DNA of 64,000 nucleotides from Myxococcales bacterium 68-20 (lineage in GTDB: Bacteria; Myxococcota_A; Polyangia; Polyangiales; Polyangiaceae), in NCBI GenBank assembly GCA_001899635.1, contig MKVQ01000001.1, positions 263,441 through 327,440 of the forward strand, given 5' to 3'. Every line of letters starts with the position of its first letter. Position 1 is the first letter of the stretch. The notes below the pieces were generated by a model that saw only the letters and a program-made list of their open reading frames with translations, had not been told where the DNA came from and did not search any database. This document shows positions 33,752 through 43,636 of the stretch, piece by piece. A program made the translations under genes and the position numbers.

Positions 33752-35569
33752 ATGGGCTTCCTTCGCGGATGGCAGCGGTCGGTCGCCGTCCTGCCCCTCC
33801 TCCTGATCGGGCTGGTGGCGGACAGCGGCTGCTACGACACCGGTGACGGGAGTGCCCCGCCGCTCGAGCACTTCTACTTCCCGGTCGGGCTGAAGGTCTC
33901 GCACGGCGGCACGGTCCTCTACGCCGTCAATTCGAACTTCGACCTCCAGTTCAACGGCGGGACGATCCAGTCGTACGACCTGCACCAGATCCGCCACGAC
34001 ACGGTCAAGGCGATCAAGGACCCGACGAAGAACCTCCCGCTCATCAAGGATTCGGACACGACGTGCGCCGACGCTCTCAAGGAGGGCGAGCCGCGCCGGG
34101 AGCTCGGCGAGACCTGTGCCCCGCCCGTCGATTCGAAGCACTACTTCCGCGACTCGGCGATCATCGGCGCGTTCGCGACCGACCTCCTCTTGTCCCGCCC
34201 TCCGGCGGAGCTACAGGGAGAGTTCCTCGTCGCGGACGGCGCTTGCACGAGCCCGCCGTGCCGGCAGAGCACGAAGGTCCACGCCGACGACCCGCCGGTC
34301 CCGGCGGGGAACGCGAGCTTCGACCGCCTCTTCGTCCCGGTCCGCGGCAACGCGACGTTGACCTGGGCCACGGTCGTGCGCGACAGCGTCGAGAGCGTTC
34401 CGCCGGCCGACCCTAAGGCGCCGTACGCGCCGTTCCGGCTCGATTGCGGTCAGGGGCCGTCGAAGCGATGCGATGCGGTCCATCAGATCGGCGAGGACCC
34501 GAACGAGGAAGGCAACTCGCGCCACCTCACGATGCCGGGTGAGCCGTTCGGAGCGACGATCAGCGAGGACGGCACGTCGCTCGTGATCACCCACCAGAAC
34601 GACACGAAGACGACGCTCTTCTCGACCGGTCTGTCGCGCACGCGCAACGACGGCGAGAACGATCGGCCGCTGCCCGCGATCCAGTTCGTCGCCGACAAGC
34701 TTCCGGTCGGCGGCATCGACATCGCCGGCGTGCCGCACGATCCCGATGCGTTCCTCGGCGCGCGTGACCTTCCGCGGCCCGCGTTCCTCCAGACGAGTCG
34801 CTCGATCCCGGAGGTCAGCCTCATCCGCCGCTACTCGGACGAAGAGGGCGGCGTCGGGCCGTCGACGCCGCGTCCCTTCCTCGACTTCGAGGCGGTGTTT
34901 CCGATCACGGTGAGCGCCGGCGGCGCCGATTCGCGCGGCATCGTGATCGATCCGACGCCGCGCCTCGCGTGCAAGGCGCGCGTTGCTGCAGTCGGGCCCA
35001 ACCAGACCGCCGAAGAGCGCGATCGCCAGATGCTGGCGTGTGCGCGCAAGCCGGCGCGAGTCTTCATCGCGAACCGCTCGCCCGCAGCGCTCCTCATCGG
35101 TGAGGTCGGCGGGGCACAGGGGATCGACGGCGCCTACGACCCCGACCGCCTCACGATCCACTCGTCGGAGCCGCTCTCGCCAGGCCCGTCGCGCGTCTAC
35201 CTGGCTCCGATCGTCGACAGTGATGGAGCGTACGCGCTCCGTGTCTTCGTCGTCTGCTTCGATTCGGCGACGATCTGGGTCTACGACCCGGACGCCGGCG
35301 TCATGGAGACAAACATTCGCGTCGCGCCGGGGCCGTTCGCGATGGCCTTCGACCCGTTCTCGCTCGAGGACGTCGCGACGCACGCCCAGGTCCCGTACAA
35401 CGAGCGCGATCGCGCGCTCCAGCTGCGCCGCTACCGCTTCGCGTACGTCGCGAGCTTCATGCAGTCGTTCGTTCAGATTCTCGACCTCGAGAAGGCGCTG
35501 CCCAATCCGGCGACGTACGGGAAGGTCGTCTACACCCTCGGCCGTCCGACCAACCCCAAGGGCACGTGA
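33752..35569 (+). CDS. Large lipoprotein, beta-propeller-like, first of a pair
   Basis: A 605-residue protein (ATG 33752; GTG 33740 is an alternative). The signal ends LVADSGCYD, a probable lipobox. Early residues YFPVGLKVSHGGTVLYAVNSNFDLQFNGGTIQSYDL look like a YVTN/surface-layer propeller strand, and later FAYVASFMQSFVQILDLEK repeats the theme. Several Cys are spread through the chain, suggesting an oxidising compartment. It is read directly into a second, longer lipoprotein, so the two probably act together. Its ligand or role is unknown. Confidence 0.72.
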   Translation: MGFLRGWQRSVAVLPLLLIGLVADSGCYDTGDGSAPPLEHFYFPVGLKVSHGGTVLYAVNSNFDLQFNGGTIQSYDLHQIRHDTVKAIKDPTKNLPLIKDSDTTCADALKEGEPRRELGETCAPPVDSKHYFRDSAIIGAFATDLLLSRPPAELQGEFLVADGACTSPPCRQSTKVHADDPPVPAGNASFDRLFVPVRGNATLTWATVVRDSVESVPPADPKAPYAPFRLDCGQGPSKRCDAVHQIGEDPNEEGNSRHLTMPGEPFGATISEDGTSLVITHQNDTKTTLFSTGLSRTRNDGENDRPLPAIQFVADKLPVGGIDIAGVPHDPDAFLGARDLPRPAFLQTSRSIPEVSLIRRYSDEEGGVGPSTPRPFLDFEAVFPITVSAGGADSRGIVIDPTPRLACKARVAAVGPNQTAEERDRQMLACARKPARVFIANRSPAALLIGEVGGAQGIDGAYDPDRLTIHSSEPLSPGPSRVYLAPIVDSDGAYALRVFVVCFDSATIWVYDPDAGVMETNIRVAPGPFAMAFDPFSLEDVATHAQVPYNERDRALQLRRYRFAYVASFMQSFVQILDLEKALPNPATYGKVVYTLGRPTNPKGT

Positions 35570-38500
35570 TGTCCAGAGCCCGCGCTTTCGTCCTCTCCAC
35601 TGCGGCCGTCGCTGCCGTCGCCGCCTCCGCGGTCCTCTTCGCCTGCTCGCAGACGCCCACGAGCGTCCCGATCCGCACCTTCGAGCGCGCTCAGAAGGTG
35701 GACGTGATCTGCCTTCGCGTGTTCGGCGAGAATGCTCCAGAGCCGCTGAAGCAGGAGGAGTGCGCGCCGGTGCCGCCGAACGTGAACGGCGGCAACCTCG
35801 ACAATCAGCTCTTCGCGCTCGTCACCCAGACGAGCCGCGGAGAGGTTGCCGTCGTCGACCTCTCGGCCGGCGCCATCATCGATCAGAGCCATGCCGTCCC
35901 CGGCCTGAACTTCCTTCCGGTCGGAGCGAACCCGACGGACATCGCGGCCACGCCCGACGGGCGGATGGCGTTCATCGCCTCCGCGGAGCCCAACAAGTTC
36001 GCCATCTACGGCATCCCCGGGCATCGCATCCTCGGCGACGCGGCGGGGCGGCGCGATCCGGAGGGCGCAGTGACGCTCTCCTCGTGGCCGGTCTGCGCGC
36101 TTCCGCAACGTCCCGGCTCGCTCACGGTCGTGCCTCGACGATCGCTTTCGCCCGTCACCGCCGACGGCGGCGCCGAGGACGCGGGCGCGCAGGCGGCGAC
36201 GCCGACCGAGCTCCCGTACGAGCTCGTCGCGGTGCTCCCGGGCGATCGGACGACTTCGGCGAAGGTCATCACGATCGATCCGCGCCCGTTCCTCCGGGCC
36301 TCGCCGCGCCTCGGCGCGGACGGCCAGCCGCTCGAGGACTTCGGTGAAGGCCCCACACTCGCGCCCGGAGAGCTCGACGCGTGCCCGATCACGGCCGCGA
36401 TGGAGCTCGTCGGCGAGTCGGCGGTCCCGGAGACGTTCCGCGAGGGCAAGAAGTGGGAGGACGGCGTGAAGTGGGTCGACGGCGGCGTCGACCTCACGTG
36501 CGATACGCCCGAGCAGCCGGCGAGCTGCGGGCTCCGCTCCTGCAAGTGCAAGGATCCGACGACGGGCCTCGATGCCGGCAGCCCGATCGACGCTGGTGGT
36601 GGAGTCGTTCCCGCGTGCGACCCCGATGCCGGAAGCACGGAGGTCGTGGAGCGCGCGTTCGAGCTCGGTCCGCTCGACCCGCCGCAGCCGATGGCGATCG
36701 CGCGCGACGGTCAGATGCTCTACATCGCGGACCAGGGCATTCCGCTCATCCACGTCGTCGATCTCTCGGTGCCCGGCGCCCCGCGCGAGCTCCCGCCGCT
36801 CGTGGTCTCGAGCAGCATCGATCCATCGCGCGCCGCATCCATCGGGGACATCGCGATCAGTCCGCCGACGCGCGAGTACAAGCGATTCCTCTACGCCATC
36901 GATCGCAAGCAGCACGGTTCGATCGCGGTCTTCGACGTGACCGATCCGGTGAACGGCGAGCGCAGCCCGATGCTCCGGCCGCATCCCGAGCTCAACCCGT
37001 TCCAGCCGCCCGATCGGATCGTGTTCGAGGCGCCGGTCGTCGCGGTCGCGTTTGCGCGCCACGACTTTCCGCTGACGCGGATCAACGGCGTTGCGCAGGC
37101 GAACGCGAAGACCGGCTTGCTCTGCAACCCGAATCCCAACCTCAATCCGGCGAGTGGCGAGGCCGCCCCCGACTTCGGCGTCTTCTACCGCTCGGGCTCG
37201 GGCTCGAGCAACGTCGACGTCGGGCTCGGACCGATCCGCCTCCGCGGCATCTTCGCGTTCGCGACGCTCTCGAACGGCAAGGTGGTTGCGATCGACGTCG
37301 ACGACTGGGATGCGCCTTGTCGGAGGCCTCAGGAGCTCATCGGCGGGGAGGGGACGAGCGAGGGGGTGGCCACGACCGCGTCCGCCCTCGCGGTCGCGCA
37401 GCCGGCCCCTTCCGGGGACGATGACTACAATCCGTACCACGCTCCTCAGGCGGCGCCCGACAGCGTCTCGCAGGAGGCCTTCTTCCCGGTCTCGGCTCCG
37501 CACCGGGCGCGCTCCAACTACGTCCTTCGCGAGGACGCGGTGAGCGGAAGGCACACCCCCTACCTCCAGTCCACTCCGACGATCACATCGACGGGCGCCG
37601 TAACGCCGCCGCTCCAGGGGCCGGGAAGCGAAGCGACGCCGAAGATGCGTCCCACCGCGACTCGCCCCGGCGGACTGGCGGCCGGGACCGAGGAAGTCGG
37701 CGTCCGGTTCTCGCTCGACACTCCCGAGGTGCATTTCGATCAGGACTGGGAGGTCACCTACGAGGGCAAGCTCCTCGGGTTCGAAGGACTCCCGGCCACG
37801 ATCTCGACGACCGACGGGTACTCGTCGCTGATCCTCTCGCAGCCCCAGGCGCGGTTTTGCTCCAAGGGCGTGGAGGACTGGAGCGTCGGTGGTGCGCGCG
37901 CGAACGCGGTCACGAACGCGCTCGCCATCGCGGGCCGGCCTCCGTACCCCGCCGCCGAGCCCCTCGGCCGCCGTATGGTCGACTACGTACAGATCTCGGA
38001 CGACTTGCTCCCGGCGGGAGACGCGTTCTGGCGGCAGCCCGACATCGCGGAGCCGAACAGCTGCTGGGACGAGCGGCTCAACCCTGCAAATCCCTCCGAT
38101 CCGCGGCAGGTCGAGATCGCGGCACGCGATCGGTTCGACCAGTGCTCCAAGTTCTTCGGCTCCTCCGTGAGCGAACAGAACACGAACCGCGACTTCCCGA
38201 TCCTCGAGGCCTACGACGACCACCTCGTCGTCGGTCGCTTCGCGTCGTTCGGTAAGGATCTCTCGCGTGAGGTCGTCTACGCCGACCCGTCGAACGCCAA
38301 GCAACTGAAGATGATGCGCTGCTGCTTCCATCATCAGGCGCGGTTCGAGGTACGGGCGAGCGGGCAGTGGGTTGCGGTGGGCTCGACGGTGGGCTTCTTG
38401 AACCACGTCACGCGAGGCGAGGGCGGGCGCTGCGTGCCCTCGTGCGATCCGCGGGAGGCTCTCCTCAACGCACGGGCCCCGTCCCTCCCGTACGGTGAAT

Positions 38501-38814
38501 CGACCACCGACTTCGCTCCGTTCCGCGACAGCCCCCTGGCGATGAGGAACCCCGCCTTCTCGTTCTTCATCCAGGAGGGCCACCAGGATGCGAAGGCGAT
38601 GAGACCGACGCGCGACATGGCCTTCCGGTTCCAGACGCGAGGCCAGTTCCAGCCGCTCGTCGTCAACCTTGCGGCGACGACCACGGGCGTGAACCCGCAG
38701 TCGATGCGCTTCATCGAGTCGCTCGGCCAGATCGCCGTCGTCGACGGCGCGTCCCAGGGCCTCGTGCTCATCGATCTCGCGGGCGTCACCATTGCGCGCG
38801 CGCCTTACTTCTGA
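35569..38814 (+). CDS. Very large lipoprotein, beta-propeller-like, second of a pair
   Basis: A 1081-residue protein starting at ATG 35569, which shares one base with the stop of the gene before (TGATG); a GTG three bases earlier is possible. The signal ends SAVLFACSQTP, a good lipobox. Repeats such as LFALVTQTSRGEVAVVDLSAG, PMAIARDGQMLYIADQGIPLIHVVDL, FLYAIDRKQHGSIAVFDV and QIAVVDGASQGLVLIDL show an incomplete propeller of the YncE type. The middle and C-terminal parts are non-repetitive and Cys-containing. Function unknown; it ends 14 bp before mutS. Confidence 0.72.
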   Translation: MSRARAFVLSTAAVAAVAASAVLFACSQTPTSVPIRTFERAQKVDVICLRVFGENAPEPLKQEECAPVPPNVNGGNLDNQLFALVTQTSRGEVAVVDLSAGAIIDQSHAVPGLNFLPVGANPTDIAATPDGRMAFIASAEPNKFAIYGIPGHRILGDAAGRRDPEGAVTLSSWPVCALPQRPGSLTVVPRRSLSPVTADGGAEDAGAQAATPTELPYELVAVLPGDRTTSAKVITIDPRPFLRASPRLGADGQPLEDFGEGPTLAPGELDACPITAAMELVGESAVPETFREGKKWEDGVKWVDGGVDLTCDTPEQPASCGLRSCKCKDPTTGLDAGSPIDAGGGVVPACDPDAGSTEVVERAFELGPLDPPQPMAIARDGQMLYIADQGIPLIHVVDLSVPGAPRELPPLVVSSSIDPSRAASIGDIAISPPTREYKRFLYAIDRKQHGSIAVFDVTDPVNGERSPMLRPHPELNPFQPPDRIVFEAPVVAVAFARHDFPLTRINGVAQANAKTGLLCNPNPNLNPASGEAAPDFGVFYRSGSGSSNVDVGLGPIRLRGIFAFATLSNGKVVAIDVDDWDAPCRRPQELIGGEGTSEGVATTASALAVAQPAPSGDDDYNPYHAPQAAPDSVSQEAFFPVSAPHRARSNYVLREDAVSGRHTPYLQSTPTITSTGAVTPPLQGPGSEATPKMRPTATRPGGLAAGTEEVGVRFSLDTPEVHFDQDWEVTYEGKLLGFEGLPATISTTDGYSSLILSQPQARFCSKGVEDWSVGGARANAVTNALAIAGRPPYPAAEPLGRRMVDYVQISDDLLPAGDAFWRQPDIAEPNSCWDERLNPANPSDPRQVEIAARDRFDQCSKFFGSSVSEQNTNRDFPILEAYDDHLVVGRFASFGKDLSREVVYADPSNAKQLKMMRCCFHHQARFEVRASGQWVAVGSTVGFLNHVTRGEGGRCVPSCDPREALLNARAPSLPYGESTTDFAPFRDSPLAMRNPAFSFFIQEGHQDAKAMRPTRDMAFRFQTRGQFQPLVVNLAATTTGVNPQSMRFIESLGQIAVVDGASQGLVLIDLAGVTIARAPYF

Positions 38815-38828
38815 CAGACCTCTCGGCG

Positions 38829-41633
38829 ATGTCGTCCTCGCTCGGGGGAGCCGGTTCCCCAAGCCTTCCGAGAGCCTCTGGCGGTTCAGCGAAGAAGGGC
38901 CACGGCGCAGACACGCCGGTCATGCGGCAGTTCCTCGCCGCGAAGGCCGCGTATCCGGACGCGATCATCTTCTTCCGGCTCGGTGACTTCTACGAGCTCT
39001 TCTTCGACGACGCGGTCGTTGCGGCGAAGATTTGCGACCTCACGCTGACGAGTCGCAACAAGTCGGCGGATGAGCCGATCCCGATGTGCGGTGCGCCGTA
39101 TCACGCGGCGAGCGGCTACATCCAGAAGCTGCTCGAAGCCGGCCACAAGGTCGCGATCTGCGAGCAGATGGCCGACCCCGCGACGGTGAAGGGCATCGTC
39201 CCCCGCGAGGTCGTGCGCGTGGCGACGCCGGCGCTGGCGTACGACGACGCGGGCCTCGACTCGAAGAAGAACCTCTTCCTCATGGGGGTCGAGGTCCACG
39301 GAGATCTCGACCGGGTCGGGATCGCCGTCCTCGACTTCTCGACCGGTGAGCTCCTGGCGTGCGAGGCAGACCACGGCGAGGCGGCTCTCTCGGAGATCGT
39401 GCGCCTCGATCCGCGCGAGGTGCTGCTCGGTGCGGGGACGGGGCCGCTCGGCGCGACGATTCGAAACGCACTGCCGCGCGCTGCCGTCCGCGAGGAGACG
39501 TCGACCCTCGAGCTCGACGACGCGATCGCCGTCCTCGACTCCGTGCTCGGCGCAGGGCAGGCGCGAAACGCGTGCGCGAGCGATCTCGCGCTGCGTGCCG
39601 CCGCGCGCTGCATCGCCCTCGCCAAGGCTTGCGAGCCCGGAAGGAAGCTGCCGATCTCGCGGCTCGCGGAGTACCCGCTCGGCGACACCCTCGTGCTCGA
39701 TGATGCCACGCAGCGCCATCTCGAGCTCGTACGCACGATGGACGGCGAGACCAAGGGCTCGCTCCTCGACCAGATCGACGCAACCAAGACCGCGCCCGGC
39801 GCGCGGCTCCTCCGGCGCCGGCTGCTCGCGCCGCGGACGAACGTTGCGGAGATCCGCCGGCGCCTGGACGGCGTCGAGATCTTCGTCACGCAGCCCGGCC
39901 TGCGCGGAGAGGTCCGCGCACGGCTTGCGAAGGTGGCGGACGTCGAGCGTCTCGCAACGAAGCTCGCCGTCGACCGGGTCGGCCCGCGCGAGCTGTCGCT
40001 CCTCCGCGCCTCCCTCGCCGAGCTCCCCGCGATCGACGACGCGCTGGCGGCATGCCCCGATCCGACGACGCGGGACGCGCTCGAGGTCCCGAGTGTTTCA
40101 TCTCCGTCGGGGGGCGCTCGGCGCTCGGCGCAGAAGCGAGCCTCCGTACCCGCGCCGTTCATCGATCGCTGCGAGGACCTCCACACGACCCTCGCGAGTG
40201 CGCTCGTCGAAGATCCGCCCGCGCGGGCGAGCGAGGGCGGCGTCTTCCTCGACGGCTTCGACGCGGAGCTCGACGAGTCGCGCACGCTCGCGAGGGACGG
40301 GCAGCGACTCATCGTCGAGCTGGAGGCGCGTCTTCGGGAGCAGGCCCAGATCCCGTCGCTGAAGCTGCGCTACACGCGCGTCTTCGGTTGGTACGTCGAG
40401 GTCACGAAGAGCCATCTCGGCAAGGCTCCGAAGACGTGGCGACGCAAGCAGACGATCGCGACCGGCGAGCGCTTCACCTGCGACGAGCTCGATACGCTCG
40501 CAGACAAGCTCGCACACGCCGAAGACCGTCTCGCCTCGCGCGAAACCGAGCTGTGGACCGCGCTCGTTCGCGATCTCTCGGCTCACGTGGAGCGGCTCCG
40601 GGCCGTGTCCGCCCGCCTTGCCGTGCTCGACGTCGCCAGCGCGCTCGCGGAGATCGCGCATCGTGACGACTACGTGCGGCCGGAGGTCGACGACTCTCTC
40701 GAGCTCCATCTCGAGGAAGCGCGTCATCCCGTCGTCGAGCGGCTCGCCGCGGCGGGGCGCTTCGTTCCGAACGACGTCCAGCTCGACGCGTCCCCCGATG
40801 CTCCGTCCGACCGATCGCGCCTCTGGATCGTCACGGGCCCGAACATGGCGGGCAAGTCGACCTTCATGCGTCAGGTCGCGCTCGCGGTCATCCTCGCGCA
40901 CATGGGGTCGTTCGTCCCTGCGAAGCGCGCACGTGTCGGCATCGTCGACCGCGTCCTCACGCGCGTCGGTGCGAGCGACAACCTCGCGCGCGGCGAGAGC
41001 ACCTTCATGGTCGAGATGAAGGAGACGGCGAACATCGTCCGGCGCGCCACGCGACGCTCGCTCGTCGTGCTCGACGAGATCGGCCGTGGCACGAGCACCT
41101 ACGATGGCCTCTCGATCGCGTGGGCGGTCGCAGAGCACCTCCATGACGTCTCGGGCTGCCGAGCGCTCTTCGCGACGCACTACCACGAGCTCACCGAGCT
41201 CGCGGCGAGCGCCGCGCGCGCCGACAACTACAGCGTGAGCGCTCGCGAGCACGCCGGGAGCATCGTCTTCTTCCACAAGGTGCAGCGTGGGGCGGCCTCG
41301 CGGAGCTACGGCGTCGCATGCGCACGCCTTGCGGGGCTGCCCGAGCCCGTCCTCGCGCGCGCGAAGGCGATCCTCGAGGACCTCGAGCGGAGCGCGTCAC
41401 TGCCCACCGGTGGCGGATCGCGGTCACCGCGCGGGCGGAAGAACGACGGGCAGCTCGGCCTCTTCGCTGCGAGCTCGCACGACGCCGCGAGTCGTGCATC
41501 CTCGCCCGCGGTCGCGGAGCCCACGAGCCCCGCGCTCGACATGCTCCGCGCGCTCGACGTCGAGCGGATCACGCCGATCGAGGCGCTCACGACTCTCGCG
41601 AAGCTGAAGGGGCTCGCGGGCGCCGGATCGTGA
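38829..41633 (+). CDS. mutS: DNA mismatch repair protein MutS
   Basis: A 934-residue MutS1. The mismatch-sensing motif is DFYELF (Phe-x-Glu) in the N-terminal domain, the clamp is normal, and the ATPase domain has Walker A TGPNMAGKSTFMRQVAL, signature-type FMVEMKETANI and VVLDEIGRGTSTYDGL, then LFATHYHELTEL. A Ser/Arg/Ala-rich linker with GQLGLF and a final helix-turn-helix-like tail follow. The first 30 residues are an extra Ser/Gly extension. Its stop overlaps the GTG of the next gene (GTGA). Confidence 0.96.
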   Translation: MSSSLGGAGSPSLPRASGGSAKKGHGADTPVMRQFLAAKAAYPDAIIFFRLGDFYELFFDDAVVAAKICDLTLTSRNKSADEPIPMCGAPYHAASGYIQKLLEAGHKVAICEQMADPATVKGIVPREVVRVATPALAYDDAGLDSKKNLFLMGVEVHGDLDRVGIAVLDFSTGELLACEADHGEAALSEIVRLDPREVLLGAGTGPLGATIRNALPRAAVREETSTLELDDAIAVLDSVLGAGQARNACASDLALRAAARCIALAKACEPGRKLPISRLAEYPLGDTLVLDDATQRHLELVRTMDGETKGSLLDQIDATKTAPGARLLRRRLLAPRTNVAEIRRRLDGVEIFVTQPGLRGEVRARLAKVADVERLATKLAVDRVGPRELSLLRASLAELPAIDDALAACPDPTTRDALEVPSVSSPSGGARRSAQKRASVPAPFIDRCEDLHTTLASALVEDPPARASEGGVFLDGFDAELDESRTLARDGQRLIVELEARLREQAQIPSLKLRYTRVFGWYVEVTKSHLGKAPKTWRRKQTIATGERFTCDELDTLADKLAHAEDRLASRETELWTALVRDLSAHVERLRAVSARLAVLDVASALAEIAHRDDYVRPEVDDSLELHLEEARHPVVERLAAAGRFVPNDVQLDASPDAPSDRSRLWIVTGPNMAGKSTFMRQVALAVILAHMGSFVPAKRARVGIVDRVLTRVGASDNLARGESTFMVEMKETANIVRRATRRSLVVLDEIGRGTSTYDGLSIAWAVAEHLHDVSGCRALFATHYHELTELAASAARADNYSVSAREHAGSIVFFHKVQRGAASRSYGVACARLAGLPEPVLARAKAILEDLERSASLPTGGGSRSPRGRKNDGQLGLFAASSHDAASRASSPAVAEPTSPALDMLRALDVERITPIEALTTLAKLKGLAGAGS

Positions 41634-42550
41634 CGGCCGCGAGTCGGCAGTCCGAGGTCGCCGCCCCGCACCGCGGGTCGCGAAACCTCGGTTATGTCCT
41701 CGTTGCCACAGCCGCGACAGGCTGGGGGACCTGGCCGCTCATCCTGAAACACGCCGTGATGCCGGCCGCGCTGTCGGCCGCGATCATGATGGTGGTCCAG
41801 ACCGTCTTCAGCTTGCCCGTGATGCTGAAGGACCGCGTGCCGGCTCGAGCGCGCCCGTCGCATTGGCTCGGCATTGCGTGGCTCGGAGTGGCCGACGCCC
41901 TCAACGTCTTCCTCTTCTTTGCTGCCTACCAGCGGACGTCCGTCGCCATCGCGGTGCTCACGCACTACCTCACCCCGGTCTTCGTCGCGCTCGCAGCGCC
42001 TGTCGTCCTCGGCGAGCGCTCGCATGCCCGCACCTTCGGCGCCGTCGCGACGTCGTTCTTCGGGCTCGTGCTGCTGCTCCAGCCATGGAACGCGGCGCTC
42101 TCGTCGAGCGATCTCGTCGGCGCTGCCCTCGGCGCGGGGAGCGCGGTCTTCTATGCGTCGAACGTGCTCGTGAACAAGCGCCTCGCGCACGTCTTCTCCG
42201 CGAGCGAGCTCATGTTCTTCCATGGCTTGGTCGCGATACCGCTCCTCTGGGCGATGGTCCCGGCCGGCGCGTTTGCCGCGGTGTCCGCGTCGTCGATCGC
42301 CGTCGTCGTGGCCGGAGCGCTCGGCCCGGGCGCCCTCGGCGGGCTTACCTTCGTCTGGGGCCTGCGTCGGATCGCCGCGACCCATGCCTCCGTCCTCACG
42401 CTCCTCGAGCCGTTCGTGGCGGTGGTCATGGCAGCGCTTTTCTTGGGCCAGGGGCTCGGAGAAGCGCAGATCCTGGGTGGGATACTCATCCTGATCGGTG
42501 CAGTCGCGGTCATCACCGCAGGGCGGCAACAACGTGCAGAGATCGAGTAG
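41630..42550 (+). CDS. EamA/DMT-family transporter, second copy
   Basis: A 306-residue inner-membrane protein from GTG 41630 overlapping the mutS stop. Ten hydrophobic helices in two EamA halves; the first begins LGYVLVATAATGWGTWPLI, and the second half has GLRRIAATHASVLTLLEPFVAVVMAALFLGQGL, the well-known EamA signature. Substrate unknown. The coupling to mutS is unlikely to mean shared function. It is not a close copy of the transporter at 22794. Confidence 0.85.
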   Translation: MTAASRQSEVAAPHRGSRNLGYVLVATAATGWGTWPLILKHAVMPAALSAAIMMVVQTVFSLPVMLKDRVPARARPSHWLGIAWLGVADALNVFLFFAAYQRTSVAIAVLTHYLTPVFVALAAPVVLGERSHARTFGAVATSFFGLVLLLQPWNAALSSSDLVGAALGAGSAVFYASNVLVNKRLAHVFSASELMFFHGLVAIPLLWAMVPAGAFAAVSASSIAVVVAGALGPGALGGLTFVWGLRRIAATHASVLTLLEPFVAVVMAALFLGQGLGEAQILGGILILIGAVAVITAGRQQRAEIE

Positions 42551-42561
42551 AATCGGCCGCC

Positions 42562-43524
42562 TTGAGTGTCCGCGAATCGCTCCTGTCCTCGGTCGCGCCG
42601 ATCGCCGCCGGTGAGCTCCTCGTCGTCGCCGACGAGGCGACGCGGAAGCTCGTCGCGCACCACATCAGCATGCTCGCGATGCAGGCATCGCACGCCGAGA
42701 GCGCCGAGCGTGCCGCCTCGATCGTGTCGGAGAAGGCGAGCATTCTCGACTGCGTCATCGTCGACGTCGGGCTCGCTGGCCTCGACGCGTGGAGCCTCCT
42801 CCGGCAATTCCGGCAGGAGCCCGAGACGGCGATGATCCCGGTCATGGTCATCCTCGGCCGGCCGCCGAGCGAGGCCGACTCGCTCAAGCTGATCGAGGCG
42901 GGCGTGATGGATCACCTCGTCAAGCCGCTCAACGCGACGCTGGTCTGCGCGAAGGTCAAGGCCGTCGCGGAGCGCTCACGGATGCAGCGCGAGCTGAAGA
43001 ACAAGCTGCGCCTGGCGCTCGAGTACTCCGCACACGATGCGCTCACGGGGCTCTTCAACCGGCGCTACTTCGAGCGACGCCTGAGAGAAGAGGCTGCGCA
43101 TGCGAAGCGGCACAAGCGGCCGTTCTCGCTCATCCTCGTCGACATCGATCACTTCAAGCTCGTGAACGACACTTACGGGCACGAGGACGGTGACCGGGTC
43201 CTCTGTCACGTCGCGGAGCTCCTCGGTGGATCGCTTCGTGAAGACGACATCGCGTGTCGCTTCGGCGGCGAGGAGTTCATCATTCTCCTCCGCGCCACGC
43301 CGGGCCCTGCCGCTCGTGTGGTCGCGAACCGCCTCCGCTCGGAGGTGGCCGCCAAGGGCATCACGCTCGGCGCGAAAGAAGAGATGCGCCACGTGACCTT
43401 GAGCGGCGGAGTCGCAGCCGCCGACGAGCGAAACAACTACGACGTCGACAACATCGTCGATCGCGCCGACAAGGCGCTCTATCGAGCGAAACGCGGCGGT
43501 CGTAATCGCGTCGAGATGGAGTGA
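42562..43524 (+). CDS. Diguanylate cyclase with degenerate receiver domain
   Basis: About 320 residues from TTG 42562 (LSVRESLLS), the best in-frame start but with a weak ribosome-binding site. Residues 20-135 form a receiver: phosphoacceptor Asp in VIVDVGLAGLDAW and Lys in LVKPLN are present, but the conserved Thr/Ser is replaced (VMVILGRPPS). A helix links it to a GGDEF domain with RRYFERR, VDIDHFKLVNDTYGH, catalytic RFGGEEF and, five residues before it, an inhibitory site REDD. It should make cyclic di-GMP with product inhibition. Confidence 0.85.
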   Translation: MSVRESLLSSVAPIAAGELLVVADEATRKLVAHHISMLAMQASHAESAERAASIVSEKASILDCVIVDVGLAGLDAWSLLRQFRQEPETAMIPVMVILGRPPSEADSLKLIEAGVMDHLVKPLNATLVCAKVKAVAERSRMQRELKNKLRLALEYSAHDALTGLFNRRYFERRLREEAAHAKRHKRPFSLILVDIDHFKLVNDTYGHEDGDRVLCHVAELLGGSLREDDIACRFGGEEFIILLRATPGPAARVVANRLRSEVAAKGITLGAKEEMRHVTLSGGVAAADERNNYDVDNIVDRADKALYRAKRGGRNRVEME

Positions 43525-43544
43525 CCCCGGCTCGGCCGAGCTCG

Positions 43545-43627
43545 CTACAGCGGTGCTCGCTTGCATGGACCGAGCTGAGCACTCGCTTCCTACTTTTCAC
43601 AATCAGCGCACCTGAGTTGCGCTGTAG
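43545..43627. terminator. Nested dyads between convergent genes
   Basis: CTACAGCG (43545-43552) pairs with CGCTGTAG (43620-43627), and GTGCTC (43553-43558) with GAGCAC (43577-43582). They lie between the cyclase and the kinase-macro gene and could serve both. Confidence 0.4.
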
Positions 43628-43636
43628 GTGGAAGCG

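Noticed and set aside
35530-38862. 1110-codon open frame opposite the large lipoprotein
   Set aside because: Antisense shadow in a high-GC gene; the composition is Arg/Asp/Glu/Val-biased and no signal or domain is seen.
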